Shown here: positions 25,324 to 37,943 of the stretch, in pieces
Position numbering within the stretch: position 1 is the first letter of the stretch
Layout of the letters: each line of letters opens with the position of its first letter
NCBI GenBank assembly: GCA_949130485.1
Contig: OX422185.1
Coordinates: 525,501 to 589,500 of the forward strand
Direction: 5' to 3'
DNA: 64,000 nucleotides
Origin: Agelas oroides
Lineage: Eukaryota > Porifera > Demospongiae > Agelasida > Agelasidae
Position numbers and translations under genes: made by a program
The notes under the pieces: model-generated
Databases searched by the model: none
Told to the model about the DNA's origin: nothing
Seen by the model: only the letters and a program-made list of their open reading frames with translations

Positions 25324-25905
25324 CCGTAGTGTCCCGCAAATACGCCCCCCCCTCGCGCATAAGCCCCCCCTGCATTTTCAGCGCAAAGTCTTGCAGAGGT
25401 ATTTTTATCCCACGCATAAGCCCCCACCCAACCATATATGGCTGTTACTGGCAACTATGTGTGACAGTCCTGTGTAGAAATCGAAGGTTATTCAGTCGTG
25501 TATTTCGATCGCATCGCTGTGTTTGAAGCGCCGTATCGCCGTTAAGAGCTGGGCTCATATGATATGCGCTTCGTAGATATTCAATTATTATTCATGCATC
25601 TACGAAGCACGTATGAGCCCCGCCCTTAACGGAAGTTCAGCGATATGGCGCTTCAAACACAGCGATGCGATCGAAATACGCGACGGAAAAACCTTCGATT
25701 TCTACATGGGACTGCCACATGTATAAATAACATCCTTCTGTCAAATGCGTTGTCTTCTTCTATCTGGACGCGAAGTTGTGGGCGGGGCACCGGAAGGGAG
25801 GGCGTAATCGCGAGAGAAAATGTCGCATCCCGCGTATAAGCCCCCCCTGCGCTTTGTACTAAGGCTAAGTTGCCAAAGGGGGGGCGTATTTGGGGGACAC
25901 TACGG
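25324..25905. mobile_element. Large palindromic TA-target MITE (CCGTAGTGTCCC ends)
   Basis: The ends are (TA)CCGTAGTGTCCCGCAAATAC and its complement before TA at 25906. The interior is a long near-perfect palindrome: 25500-25560 and 25600-25680 share cgatcgcatcgctgtgtttg and its reverse complement. The element would fold into a hairpin of nearly its full length. A neighbouring duplicate of the flank (gagtagTATTC at about 25950) shows what the empty site looks like. Confidence 0.8.
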
Positions 25906-26213
25906 TATTCTCGTGGTCCAATATCTCGGTGGTAAGAGCATCTGAGTAGTATTCAGAACTTTCCACACTTAAATTTACAAACAATGAAAGTGCAAAATTG
26001 CTCATCAGAGTAAAGGATCGATGTGAGGTTTGGAGAGTGGTAGTCAACAACTCAATGATTATTGTTAGTATTGACAGACAAGGGAACCTTATACACAAAC
26101 TGGAAGATCCTAGTTTTAATACAAAGCAGAACAAAGTGTAGAAACACATAAAAGTACGACCACTAACATACAATGGGAAGCCTAGCTAAGTACAACAAAG
26201 CAATAAGACTAAG

Positions 26214-26444
26214 TACAGTGGAACCCCGCTTAACGGAGATCCCTCAACAATGGACACCACGGACAATTCCATTCACTTCAATACTTAAGCACCCCTGAAT
26301 AGCGGACACCCTGCTACTCCGTATAATGGACACTTTTCGCGCTCCCAATTGCAATATTTAACGACCCTGATTAAACGGACACCTTGCTATAAGGGACAAA
26401 ATGTTGGTTCCCAATGGTGTCCGTTATAGAGGGGTTCCACTGTA
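26214..26444. mobile_element. TA-target MITE (TACAGTGGAACCCC ends)
   Basis: The left end is TACAGTGGAACCCCGCTTAA and the right end is GGGGTTCCACTGTA, inverted repeats bounded by TA. Internal motifs (gtccgttatagaggggttcc) recur at 63221-63291 and about 63740-63811, so this is a multi-copy family. Confidence 0.75.
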
Positions 26445-26563
26445 CAACAAAACACTAAGTACAACAAAGCAAAATAACAAGTCTCATATATACAAAACCA
26501 ACAAAACAAATTACATACCTAACTAGGTAGATGCAGGGCATCATGGGGCGAGCCTGAGCTGAG

Positions 26564-28657
26564 TCAGCAGCACCAGTTGGAAACAATGTGGGGAAGGATG
26601 TAGCCCTCAGTGCTGAATTCATTGATGGGTGTTAAGCCACTGGGAGGCCATGACACTGTGGGAGGAGACACTGGCTGCTGGTGAGATTGTCGCTCTTGCA
26701 CAGACTGTCTGACTGTCTCCTCTTCAGTCAACCGCTGAGTAGTGTTGGGCACAAACAATCCTGAGAGATGGGCATCATAGGGGTCCACATCTTCGACAGA
26801 TGGTGCTTCACTGTCATCAGCAACAGAGTCGAGTGTCACAGACCTCAGGCCAGTCAAATTTCCATCCTCTGGTAGTACAGCAAGGGCATCACTATTGATC
26901 TGAACACTGCGATAATACTGGTTGTTGGCGAGTAACCACTGAAGTGCAGCAAGCACTACAGACCTCCTGACACGAAAGTCATGATGGGAGTCAGCAGCTC
27001 CTTGCTTCCTCACAACAATGATGTCAAGTTCAGTGGGCAATCGTGGCAGAGAATTGACGAAGGAGGCCACGTCTTGTGGCAGGTTGATGACGTGTCCACT
27101 GTATGCGTACTGCCCATGAGGTAGTCGGTACAGTGACATGATTGGTAGCACACCAGAAATCAACATTTCTTCCACTTGTGTTAATCCCTGTAAGAAGGAA
27201 CACATATCAGTTACATAGGATGACATGCAGTTCAGATAGTAAGAAGGAACACATATCAGTTACATAGGATAACATAACAGTAATATTATTACCAACCTGC
27301 AGTTCAGATGGTATAGGGCCAGGATCCATGTTGTTGGCAGAGGAGTATAACTTCGGTATATGCTTGTCCCGGCTACAGCGCAGACACTCAGCAGACCCCA
27401 AGTGAAGCTGAAGACCAGGAAAACCCTCCAAACAGGTGGTGCATGTTGACAGATCTAGCGTAGCGAAGTGTGCATGAAACTTATGCATCTTAGCTCGAAT
27501 GGAATGCTGTTCAAACAGTGGGAGCTGTGACTGCACAAGCTGTTGATCTCTGTGTCTCTGTCTGTCACACTGTAACCTGACCTCTCTCTCCTCGGCAGTC
27601 TCAGTTGCCAATCTCTCATGCTGGTAAGTACTCATATGCTGCAGCCTGGCCTCTCTTTCCTCGGGAGTCTCAGCTGCCAGTCTCTCATGCTCATAAGTAC
27701 TCATATGCTGCAGCCTGGCCTCTCTTTCCTCGGGAGTCTCAGCTGCCAATCTCTCATGCTGGTAAGTACTCATATGCTGCAGCCTGGCCTCTCTTTCCTC
27801 GGGAGTCTCAGCTGCCAATCTCTCATGCTGGTAAGTACTCATATGCTGCAGCCTGGCCTCTCTTTCCTCGGGAGTCTCAGCTGCCAATCTCTCATGCTGG
27901 TAAGTACTCATATGCTGCAGCCTGGCCTCTCTTTCCTCGGGAGTCTCAGCTGCCAATCTCTCATGCTGGTAAGTATACTCATATGCTGCAGCCTGGCCTC
28001 TCTTTCCTCGGGAGTCTCAGCTGCCAATCTCTCATGCTGGTAAGTACTCATATGCTGCAGCCTGGCCTCTCTTTCCTCGGGAGTCTCAGCTGCCAATCTC
28101 TCATGCTGGTAAGTACTCATATGCTGCAGCCTGGCCTCTCTTTCCTCGGGAGTCTCAGCTGCCAGCCTGTCCCTCATATGCTGCAGCCTGGCCTCTCTTT
28201 CCTCGGCAGTCTCAGCTGCCAATCTCTCATGCTGGTAAGTACTCATATGCTGCAGCCTGGCCTCTCTTTCCTCGGCAGTCTCAGCTGCCAATCTCTCATG
28301 CTGGTAAGTACTCATATGCTGCAGCCAGGTCTCTCTTTCGTCGGGAGTCTCAGCTGCCAGCCTGTCCCTTCTCAGCTGCAGCCTGGCCTCTCTCTCCTCG
28401 GCAGTCTCAGCATCCAGTCTGTACCTTCTTTGCTGCAGTCGTGCCTCCCTATCTTCGGTAGCTTGTGAAGCCCGCCTAGCCCTGTCCCTCATTCTCCGTT
28501 TTCTCAACCTTTCTTCCCTTTGCTCCGCTGTCTCGGAAGCACGGCGGGCCCTCTCTCGTTCTCTCCGACTCCGCAACCTTTTCTCTCTCTTCTCTACTGA
28601 TTCTGGGTTAGTATCCATACTCGCGAACAACCAAAAATCCACTTGGAAGGCGTGCAA
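26564..28657 (-). pseudogene. Helitron-type N-terminal ORF (truncated, one frame break)
   Basis: Two exons are visible: about 28657-27297 (donor gttggt) and 27187-26564 (acceptor cttacag), both phase 0. The start is charged and coiled (KREKRLRSRRERERARRA), followed by many copies of a 23-residue unit built on LAAETPEEREARLQHM. Next come a CxxC region (CTTCLEGFPGLQLHLG, CLRCSRDKH) and the block ISGVLPIMSLYRLPHGQ through ELDIIVVRKQGA to HHDFRVRRSVV and WLLANNQYY. That last block is, from memory, the DUF6570-like region of Helitron replicase proteins. Rep/helicase domains are missing. An extra TA at about 27976 shifts the frame within the repeats. It is unlikely to be a host gene. Confidence 0.6.
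27600..28360 (-). repeat. 69-bp coding minisatellite
   Basis: About ten copies of a 69-bp unit (gcctggcctctctttcctcg, then gtctcagctgcca) lie in tandem and encode 23 residues each. Neighbouring copies are nearly identical. One unit carries two extra bases (taagtaTActc at about 27975), which breaks the reading frame. The opposite strand stays open only because the unit length is a multiple of three. Confidence 0.9.
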
Positions 28658-28689
28658 ATAAGTTCAACTACAGGTGTCTATGGTGCAAT

Positions 28690-28754
28690 ACTTTAAATAA
28701 AATCACGTTAAATTAGAGTGGAATTAGAATTTACGGAAAGACGTACGTACGTCC

Positions 28755-28796
<42 letters not shown>

Positions 28797-30212
28797 GAGA
28801 AAATCTCAATTCGACTCACCAATGTGGGGCTCGCTCAGGCTCGCCCCAATAAGTCATAGATCTTGGACGAGCACATTAGTACTAGGGGAATGCAGTGCAT
28901 TGTGGGGCGAGCGTGAGGGAGTTGTATGGTACATTAGTGTTCCGTTACCAAAAGGTAGTGCTATGGAATCCATAGCACTACCTTTTCCCACCTCTCACAT
29001 AACAATAGTCTCGTTCCCAAGTCTTCCCCACCTCCAACTGTAGCCTGTAAAACTAATGGCGAAGAACACCTGGGGAAGAGGCTATGTAGGACATCCAATG
29101 TATGCCGGTGTTTGTGGAGCAATATACCGTGGGTATATGTGTGCTAATCTTGGGTTCATTGTACACACTCTGTGTCATTACCGTGAAATAGTAGCTACTG
29201 CTGCAGGCAACAAGGGCTCAAAGCATTATATTTGGAGGCGGCTTGAACAGTTGCAAGTTGAGGATGAGGGTTCAACATCTTTGTACGAACAAATATATTT
29301 CGTTGGTTTCTAGTGTCTCCAACTTATTCACATCTTGGCACTGTCTCCTCAGTCACGGTCTATAGTGCATTGATAGTTGCTGAGCACACACAGCTGTGGA
29401 ATCAGGATTTTCTCAGCTCAGAGGTATGGAGTCAGGGTGGTGCAGACTACATTGTCAGCCCTTTTCCAGAGCACAATTATTGGAGTTGTGGTATGGGGTT
29501 TTAGAAGCTCTTCTGTAGCTGTTGCTCAGGACGGTTACGTATTTCGTCGAGTCACGCAGACCTCTCTGGTTCGGGTCCTCACAAGCTAATCGTTCTGTCG
29601 TTAATACATGCACATGGAGCACTCCCCGTTGGCGGCAGTGTCTCGCATCACGTTAGTAATCAGTCTCCGTCTTGCTAGTCACGCCTCCCTTTCCTAACCA
29701 TTTTCAAGTCCCTGTTACGTTGGTTCCCACTGTTCAGCCTTTCTGTCTTCATTGTGTCTTGCTCTTGAGCAACAGTGGTCAACATACAATGTAGAAATAT
29801 TGCATCGCGCACAAATGGGGCAGGATGTATATATATGGAATACGCACGTACCAAACATACCTACATATATATATATAGACAATTTTCCGTTTTCACCACA
29901 AGTGTGGGGCTCGCTGCGCTCGCCCCAATTAACTGAAGAAGACTACAAGGTTGTATTTACTGAAACATTGCTGTTTTGCCAACTACAAGACATGACAAGA
30001 TTTTGTTTATCACTGCAAAGCAATCTGATACATAATACAATTGCACCTTCAGTCTGCATTCTGCAGACACACGCAAATGTATGAACACCGACACACAATG
30101 GGAGGCCTAGTTGTGAAGGCATAATCTAGGGGGTCTGGGTGGTTTGAGAAGCCCTCCAGAAGCAGTCGTTCAAAGATGATACCCAAAACTTTCATGGAGA
30201 GTTTGGGTTTCC
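28690..30212. other. No gene; AT microsatellite and small palindromes
   Basis: There is a TA-rich tract at about 28757-28795 and an exact palindrome around 28962-28985 (gtagtgctatggaatccata / complement). Sequences of the type gtggggctcgc...ctcgcccca recur at about 28823 and 29906. A weak TAGTCTCG...GAGGCTA element may lie at 29006-29084 without a matching flank duplication. No protein family was recognised. Confidence 0.5.
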
Positions 30213-30910
30213 AAATGTTTGAACGTTGAACCTCGGTCTAGTCTTGTGCACTTCTTGTGAGTGGCAGCACAAAAACATGATACCATATAGGGAATTTTAT
30301 TTGTTAGCAATCAATCACTGGCTATTCCCACTAGGCCATGAAAACATTATTATTCAAAACTGTGCTACTCGTTATGTGATATGGGTCTATAAACATTCTG
30401 TGACACATGAATGTCTTTATATTAGTATACACATCCAGACACTGTACACATCTAACAGAGTGGAGGACACCCACATTTGCTGCAACATGACCACTCCCCC
30501 TCGGACACTTGGACACTAGAACTGTATGGGGGTGCTGCTTGTGATGATGTCCTTCATTTTGTACCGTACTTCATGTGCAACTGAAAATGGGAATGTACAC
30601 TGCAACTCTTTCTACCAGTAACCATTCGATCACCTTCCATGTGTTTGAACATTGAACCTTGATTTAATCTTGTGTGCTTCTTGTGAGCGGCAGTGCAAAA
30701 ACATGGCAGCTCACAAAAAATCTGTATGGCAGTAGTGGCTTCTACAGCTCTGACTTTATGCAAGCATGTTTCAGCAAAATACATCAGTATTCAAAACTAT
30801 GCAACAAGTCATGTCATATCCAGTCTACAGTCAACACTGTACAGGTGTACGCACATGCAGAGAAAGCCTCACACATGCAAGGCACACATGCAAGGCAAGC
30901 AGAGTGAAAG

Positions 30911-30990
30911 TAGCCTCATTCCCAGGCCCCGCCCAGCTTTCTGTTGCTATTTTTTTGCTTGCGTGCAGGGAGAGCCTAGGAACGAGGCTA
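30911..30990. mobile_element. TAGCCTCG-family hairpin MITE
   Basis: The element runs from TAGCCTCATTCCCAGGCCC to CCTAGGAACGAGGCTA with a hairpin structure. The flanks do not show a clean 9-bp duplication, so it is older or rearranged. Confidence 0.6.
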
Positions 30991-32286
30991 GGGATAAGGC
31001 TATTATGCTCAAAAATTCAAACTATGTCCATGCAGTTATGCTCTTGGTGTATCCCTGTCATGCTCATGTAGTAAGTTAACCATTCAGTAGAATTTAAAAC
31101 AAACTGCACACCAAGATGCTCACACAATGTAGATTAGTGCTGCAGATTCACCATTTAGAGTTTAGTAGTGCTACTTAGCTGCTTTGTAATCAAAACAAGC
31201 TTCACCCTCAAGAAGGAGGCAGACATGACAGTTCTTATGAATAGAAAGGCATGCCTCTGACAGCTTCGTTCCCATGCATGCAGCCTAAAGCACCCAGTAA
31301 AATTTTCACTCTTCCAATTATTCCTGAATTATGCTCGCTCGGAATCTATGCCCGCATATTGGCCCAGACACCGCCCGCCAAAAGACACCAATTGTGAAGT
31401 TGCGTACTATGCCATGCGTATGTGCCTCCTTGCCTTTGCTTTCTTAGTGTTGCAAAGCATTGATTGATGGATGTTTGCGTGATGGATACTACCGCATAAT
31501 TATGTTAGCCACACCCTGCCAACCAGGAACAGACACTGCATGATCGCCTACCGCCGAACAAAGCCTCCCAGACGCCCCACCAAGACGAGACGACGAGTCT
31601 ACAACAATCAGTGCGTTGGTTCGCTAGTTAGTGTTGTGATAACTAACTCCACCCATTGAGCCCCACCCCCAATTTGCTTAGTAATTAGAATATTCATAGC
31701 TCTGTGAATGCCAACCGAGAGCTGGGCTCCTCACTCAAAGCAAGCCTTAGGCGTAGACATGCGCACATTATGCCGGCATAATTTAAAGCACAATAGGCAG
31801 CTATTAGCATAAGCACAATTTCGAGCATAATAGGTAAGCGCAACGCGCGCTTACATAATTTTTTAACCTTTGAACCGAATGCCACGTGTAAAGTATACGT
31901 ATATACCGCTCACGCTAGGTACTACTAGCACGAGGATCGCAACGGAATAAAGGAATAGCATACATGTAATAGGGTAGCAATGAAGCATAATGTGCGGGAG
32001 CCTACTTAGGCGGGGAGTGGTCCCGCCCTTTCTGTAGTAGGCCACGGGTCGGGAGACCGAAACCCGTGGTCATGCGAGGACCAAAAAGGGTACTCCCCTG
32101 AAGACCAACTGGTGATTTTTGACCAAAAAACAATAACTTACTTTGCCATAATCAAAACAAGCTTCACCCTCAAGAAGGAGGCAGACATGACAGTTCTTAT
32201 GAATAGAAAGACATGCCTCTAAAGCACCCAGTAATTTTTTTCACTCTTCCAATAATTATGCTTGCTCGAAATCTATGCTCGTATAT

Positions 32287-32597
32287 CATAGGCGCCGGAA
32301 GCACTTCGAATTTGGGGGGGCACAGCTGTAGCGCGGCGGCTGCTTTGCGGCCGTAGGGAGGGGTGCGGGAGGGGGGTAGCTCAGAGTGTACCGTACTTGA
32401 AAAGGTCAGAATGGCCGCGAGACTACAGGAAGCTAACCCACTTCTTCCATTCGCAACCTGGTAACGTTACAAGGCGTGTACTTTTTACCTCAGTGTCACT
32501 TGTTTTCTTAGCTGCAGGTAGCCAAGTGTCAAGCGTTCTCTGGATCGCTCGAAAATGTGCGTGCCCCCCCCGGCCCCCCCCGGTTCCGTCACCTATG
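32287..32597. mobile_element. TIR element (CATAGGCGCCGG ends) with TATAT target duplication
   Basis: The left end is CATAGGCGCCGGAAGC and the right end GGTTCCGTCACCTATG, its imperfect complement. G-rich and C-rich stretches sit just inside the two ends. TATAT flanks it at 32282-32286 and 32598-32602. The paralogous segment at about 31340-31370 lacks the insert (cgcatattggcc), which defines the empty site. Confidence 0.75.
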
Positions 32598-34224
32598 TAT
32601 ATTAGCCACCAGACACTGCCGCCAAAAGACACCAATCATGAAGTTGCGTACTATGCCATGCGTATGTGCCTGCTTGCCTTTGCTTCTTTGTGTTGCAAAA
32701 CATTGATTGCTTTCTGATGGATGTTTGCTTGATGGATATATATATATTACCGCATAATTGTTAGCCACACCCTGCCAACCAGGAACAGACACTGAATAAT
32801 TAGTTGCCTTGCAATAGCAATAAATGCTGTGTGATGAATTAGTGTGAAAAGTTTTCACACTAATTCTCACCTTTTCATGCTGTAGCTTAGGCATGGCCAA
32901 TACTGGAGATGAAGTCATTTATCTGCATTAAGTAAATAGCATGCAGAATCAGATTTTCACCTACACTTTCTTATTAAAATGAAATAATACAGATAAATTA
33001 CTGCATCTCCTTTTCTGGCCCATATTTCCTGATATGGTTGAAGTATGCTTCTTATGCACTCACAATTCCTGTATGGCTATGGTTCTGCTGGTAGTAGTGG
33101 CTTCTACTTTTAAGCGAGCATGTTATGTTATACGTTACCTTCATTTCTGTTCCCACTCAAAAGGGGGTGGGTCTGGGTATTCCCACTAGTCCATGAATGC
33201 CAACGTACATCAGTATTCAAAACTGTGCTACTAATCACATGATATGGATATATAAACATAATGTGATACATGAATGTCTGTATATACCTTGAGGCCACCC
33301 AGATTCTTACGTATAGCTGGAACATGACCACTCTCAATGGACACTAGAGCTATATGGGGCACTGATGTTTGTGATGCTGAGAGGCTTCTTATTTTGCCAT
33401 TTTGCACACATGCAACCGAAATTAGCTGCAGTTATTCATTTTTGTGAAAATGAGTTTAAAGTATGAAAATGCAGCCCCACAGTTATCATGATGCCATGAA
33501 ATGTGGATATTTGCTTCAGAAGGTCAGAAATGCATAACACTCATGACGATGTACATTAATATCATCTTTACGCGGTCTCACTAGCCACATCTCTTGCTGC
33601 AAGTTGCGGCAATGCGTACCTTCATTACTGCTCTCACTCGATTGGAGTGGGTCTTGCTGGGAGGAGGCGCCAGGATACTCCGCCATCGCCAGCAGCAGGA
33701 ATTCGAGCAGTCAGATGTGGGGAAACCTGTTTCTTAATGTGCACCCTTCGAGGTTCAGAAGCTTGTGTAGCCTTCTTTGTACTTCAGAGATGCTTGTTCG
33801 ATTGCAAACGCTCGATCTGCGAACAAGGTGTTTGTCGATGACGTAAGTGCCTAATCACATTCTGCTCGAACGGAGCCCCTCCCCCAATAGTCGCGCGCGC
33901 GTGTACCCGGGTTGAGTCTGGCCACGCGAGAGTACTCCCGCAATGCGCAGTTGATATGGTGTGTAGTTGTGGTACAGAGTAACCTCATAACCTGGAAAAT
34001 TAATTAGTTCCCTTCTCTCACATGTTTATAACAAGTGGCGGGATTTATTGAACTAACAATGCAACCAAAGTTTTGAACACAAAGTGGAGTGGGTAGAGGT
34101 GATAATGAATGAAGCCATGAACATAGAACTCATATTGAAGAATACACAATAATGCAGTATGTAACACACCACTAGCCTTATGCAATGTTACATTACAGTT
34201 CATCTTTGACAGTGGTAGAGTAGT

Positions 34225-34505
34225 CTATATGTGTTGCATGTGAGCAATGTTGTTAGCAAGCCTAGCATTATAGAAAGGATAGTCAGCTAAAACCTTCACT
34301 ACTTGCTCCCAGCAGGCTCTCCCTGTGTCTAGGTATGCCTCCAGGCACCTCCTTTTCTTTATTGTACTGTCAGTGTCTATCATGTTACGAAGTCTATTGA
34401 TAACAGCTTTTTCTACCCCTAGGTTTTCACAGAGGGTTTCCCAGTCTCCAATCTCTGCCACTGCCTTTCCAAGTTCTTGCTTGTTTGAGATACTGTGGCA
34501 GCCCT
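34225..34505 (-). CDS. DEATH-fold domain terminal exon
   Basis: After the acceptor ctctagctgcag the frame is open for 93 residues to TAG at 34225. Residues such as LGKAVAEIGDWETLCENLGV, then CLEAYLDTGRACWEQVVKVL and ARLANNIA have the W/L spacing and the 'I..L' and 'W..VV..L' pattern of sponge DEATH domains. DEATH domains mediate homotypic contacts in apoptosis and NLR signalling. The exon has no usable donor before its stop, so it ends a small adaptor-like protein or is a pseudo-exon. The 5' exon was not found. It does not splice to the NLR at 13746-21071, since it carries its own stop. Confidence 0.55.
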
Positions 34506-35544
34506 CTGCAGCTAGAGGAATAAAAGTATTAGGAGAATGTCATTAGTGGTGGCCAAATCCAGTTTAGCCATGCATTTAGGTCATTGGAAACTGGCAAGTA
34601 GCCAAGTAAATGACAAAAAAATTTTTTCACCACTGTACCCTAATTGGTTAACGATCTCATTAACCTTGCCTTTCTGCACTCCAAGCAATAGAAAGCAAGG
34701 CACAGGCTAGAAATGGAGCTTTTCTTCTCTCCTGTTCAGGGTCATTGAGGCCAGGTTCAGCCTCTGCTTGTCATAGATCTACATACCAGCAAGATTTCTC
34801 TAACCAGCTTCAAACTTAATGTGAGCATGCATGAACAATCAACGAACCACATCTCCCTTATAAAACAGGCCATGCATGTCAGACCTTCCTCTGACTTGAA
34901 TACAAGTATGAACTAGAATTTGACAACCTGTGACTTTCATGCATCAAAAAATGCCAAGGAGTTGCAAGACCCATTATAACTATGATCTGCTCTACGCAGG
35001 ATGTGGGTAGCAATGTATCAAGGCCACAGAAGAGTAGCCCTGTGGGAGATGGTAGTACCAGCCTGGTCTAGAGCAATCTCTATGGTAGAATGTGCGTAGT
35101 TAGCCTCGTAGCCAGGCCGTTAATTAGGAAAAACGGCCTGGCAACTTAATCGAGTTCAAACTGTTGACTTCTGCTGCCCTGGGGTTGGCAGTACCAATCA
35201 GATTTCAGAACGCTTCATGTGACAGTTGTGGAATTTCAATTGCGTCATAAATACATCATAGTATACCATACCGTCCCGTGGTAAGCTAGCGCTTGGAATG
35301 ACGGTTTTGTTCGAACTCTTTCTACTGACTTGTTTGCAACTACTACAGTACCTGCGGACAACACGGTTTCTTTACAAGCAAGGACCTGTTTGAGAGTAGC
35401 GGTATGATACTAGTTAGTACTTACTGTCAGGTGGGCACATCGACATCGGTGAGCGAGAGCGAGTCTACTGCAAGCGGTGCGTCTACAGATGACGAGACAG
35501 CAACCATCCAATATAAGCCTGTAACGAGTCTACTGCACAGAAAA

Positions 35545-35775
35545 AAAAAAGTGTGCTAATCTGACACAAAAAGTGTGTCAAAAGTGATGTCTCCAGTTTT
35601 GACACACCTACACGCATGTCAAATTGTTAGGTGTGTCAAAACTACACATGTGCTAACTGGACAGTGTGCCAAATTAGTAGTGTGCTATTCAGCAAGTGTG
35701 CTAAATAACAAGTGTGTTATTCTACCAATGTGTCAAAATTGGTGTGCAAAATTAGCAGTGTGTCAACTGACATGC
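35545..35775. repeat. Subterminal GTGTGCTA/GTGTGTCA motif field, left end
   Basis: About twelve short motifs (gtgtgctaa, gtgtgtcaaa, gtgtgccaaa) follow one another after gcacagaaaaaaaa. The right end of the element (about 42320-42660) carries the same set in the opposite sense, ending tttttttctgtgtgg. Clustered subterminal motifs in transposons often bind the transposase; that role here is inference. Confidence 0.7.
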
Positions 35776-37943
35776 AGCTGACCCCTCACTTAGTGGGTGG
35801 AGCTTTTACATGGAATTTCCAATGAAACACTCTTGACTGTAAGCAAAATATAATTGTGACATACACTGAGTTGAAAACATGAATATACTAAAACAAGCAA
35901 ACAATAGTTATGCTATAACTTACGTTACAGCATTTTATACAAATACGTATGTGATTGAAGTACTACATTGTACAAAAATGTGTCAATATACTCTATACAT
36001 ACAAAAATGGCATTCAACTATGCATATAATATACATTTTATGTACCTATCAATCAGTTAGTTGTGTTCAATTGTTAACATCCATCTGTGAAAGAATAGCA
36101 CATGCAATAATTATTCATGTACTAGTCAGGTCATGCGATAGAGGAACTGCAATCATTCCATTATTCCATTATACAAGTCATGTGGGGCATCTTGGAGGAC
36201 AAAACAGTAGTGATTATCATACTAGCGCATTGAACTTCCCGCCCTAGCAATGCTCCTACCAGTAGCATTCATTTCTCACAGAGGTGTGTTAAATGTCTTC
36301 ACTAGCTAACCCTTTGCATAGTCTAAAGTTGAAGTTAAACGCCCGAAACAGGTCTGTAGAAATGTAATTTTTGCATAATTGCTTTCCTTCAATTGCCTTC
36401 CAACATGGCAGCATGTATACTGAAAATATTTCGAAAGTGTGGCAGCTATCATTTCAAATGCAATTCCTCTACCGGGGTATGTGAAGAAATCACACAGTCA
36501 GCATCTCAGAAAGGCTCATCTTGTTTGTTATTATTCATGCATACATGGAAATCCCTGAACGTAATCACCAGGGATAAGGCTAGATGTATTAAACATTGTA
36601 ACCACTCACTTGGCTATGAGCCTCTTCAAGCAGCTGGGGCCTCCGTAGTCAGTTGGTGTAGTGAGGAGAAGTAAACAGGCCTGGAAGGTATAGTGGAAGA
36701 TGGTCATGATACAAACTAGGTTTGCAAATTTAAGAGTACAAAAACGCAAGCACTGGACAATTCCCAACCAGAAGAGTCATCCACTCAGCAGGTACATTTC
36801 AGAAAATACAAGGCCTTGTGTACAACTTATGTTCTCCGCACCTCATTAAGAAATGTACTATGGCTCCCCCCACCCCCAATCCAGTGCAGAACAAATTAAG
36901 GAGGAAGACCTAAATGCAAATTCAGACAACTGCAGTTGTAATAAGTATATAGTACATGCTTACTTACCCGCAGTTTAAACCACTTGCAGGGCAGCGTGGA
37001 GATTGAACCTTGTGGCCTGGGTACTTCTGAACAATGAGGCACTAATAGCCTGGAGACAAAGGTCCTGTGTATGGATATACAAGTGATGTGAATTAATCAT
37101 CTGGGGCTTTTAAATAAAAGCTTTTGTTTTCCCTATCTCGTACCTTTCCTCTCTGTGCATATACAGCCTCCAGAACCTCCCTTCAGAACATGTCTTTGGG
37201 AAGGCTGCAGACTCACTCTGTGTACCTATCACCACCACGATGTCTCAGACAAGATCAGTATAGAGGAAGACTAACTGGTCTAGCTAGTCTGGTAGTTGGT
37301 GGAAGGATGAGAAGGGAACAAGCAGGGAGGTATAAGGTAGAAAGAAAGAAATGACACATTCAACAATATTTCTTTAGCGACTTTACTACTGCAGTACAAC
37401 TCTATAGCTAGCTATATGTATCCTTACGCGGAAATAGCTACTTTAGCTATTTTATATGTAGTAAAAAAAAGTACATTCATAAATTCATTGACTTTCAGCC
37501 ACTTCTTACCACGGTGGTGTGAAGTCTCAGCGAATCATGTAACCGCTCCGCACTCCTTGTCACCGAAAGACATTCGCTCCCGTGGGACATCGAACATGTA
37601 AGCCCTCTCCTCCACTAAGCTCAGGACCATTTTGTTGCTGGCGGAATTTTCACGAACAGATCATATCAAAGAAGACGAACTTGAAGTGTACGATCGAAGT
37701 GAGAAAATGCGAAATGGCGCGTGCCATGTTGCGCACGCGTACAAGGACTGAGCCACGCCCCTGTCATTATTAGCCCCACCCTGTTTGCGAGGCTGGCTCC
37801 TGTACTTCAAGTATAAGTTTCTGTAACAAAACAGACTCTACATACACGCTACTACCTGTCATCATGGTTGTTCTCTCCAGACTAAAGCTACAGGAGTTGG
37901 AAAAGTTATTGCATGATCATGCATGTTCATATACGTAATATGA

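Larger units (their letters stand above)
30213..33420. repeat. Diverged duplicated segments
   Basis: Several blocks recur. A 65-bp block (ttgaacctcggtctagtctt) at about 30220 recurs near 30650. A block at about 30325-30425 (attcaaaactgtgctact) recurs at about 33215-33290. About 31190-31590 is repeated at about 32150-32810 with shared stretches such as gcttcaccctcaagaaggag and gttgcgtactatgccatgcg. No coding function is visible. The second copy is interrupted by the MITE at 32287-32597. Confidence 0.65.

Noticed and set aside
25922..25965. Functional tRNA gene (ctcggtggtaagagcatctg)
   Set aside because: An A-box-like stretch is present, but no B box (GGTTCGA) or cloverleaf could be traced; at most a SINE fragment.
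27605..28468. Plus-strand open frame of 287 residues over the 69-bp repeats
   Set aside because: The unit length is divisible by three, so the reverse strand also stays open; the minus strand has the charged Helitron-type protein and the continuing domains.
28990..29084. TAGTCTCG...GAGGCTA element as a member of the 9-bp-duplication family
   Set aside because: Only the outer 10-15 bases match as inverted ends and the flanks (acataacaa, tgtaggaca) do not duplicate.
21071..34505. DEATH exon at 34225 as the missing 5' exon of the PNP-NLR gene
   Set aside because: The exon ends in a stop with no usable donor, and 13 kb of transposon-rich sequence separates them.
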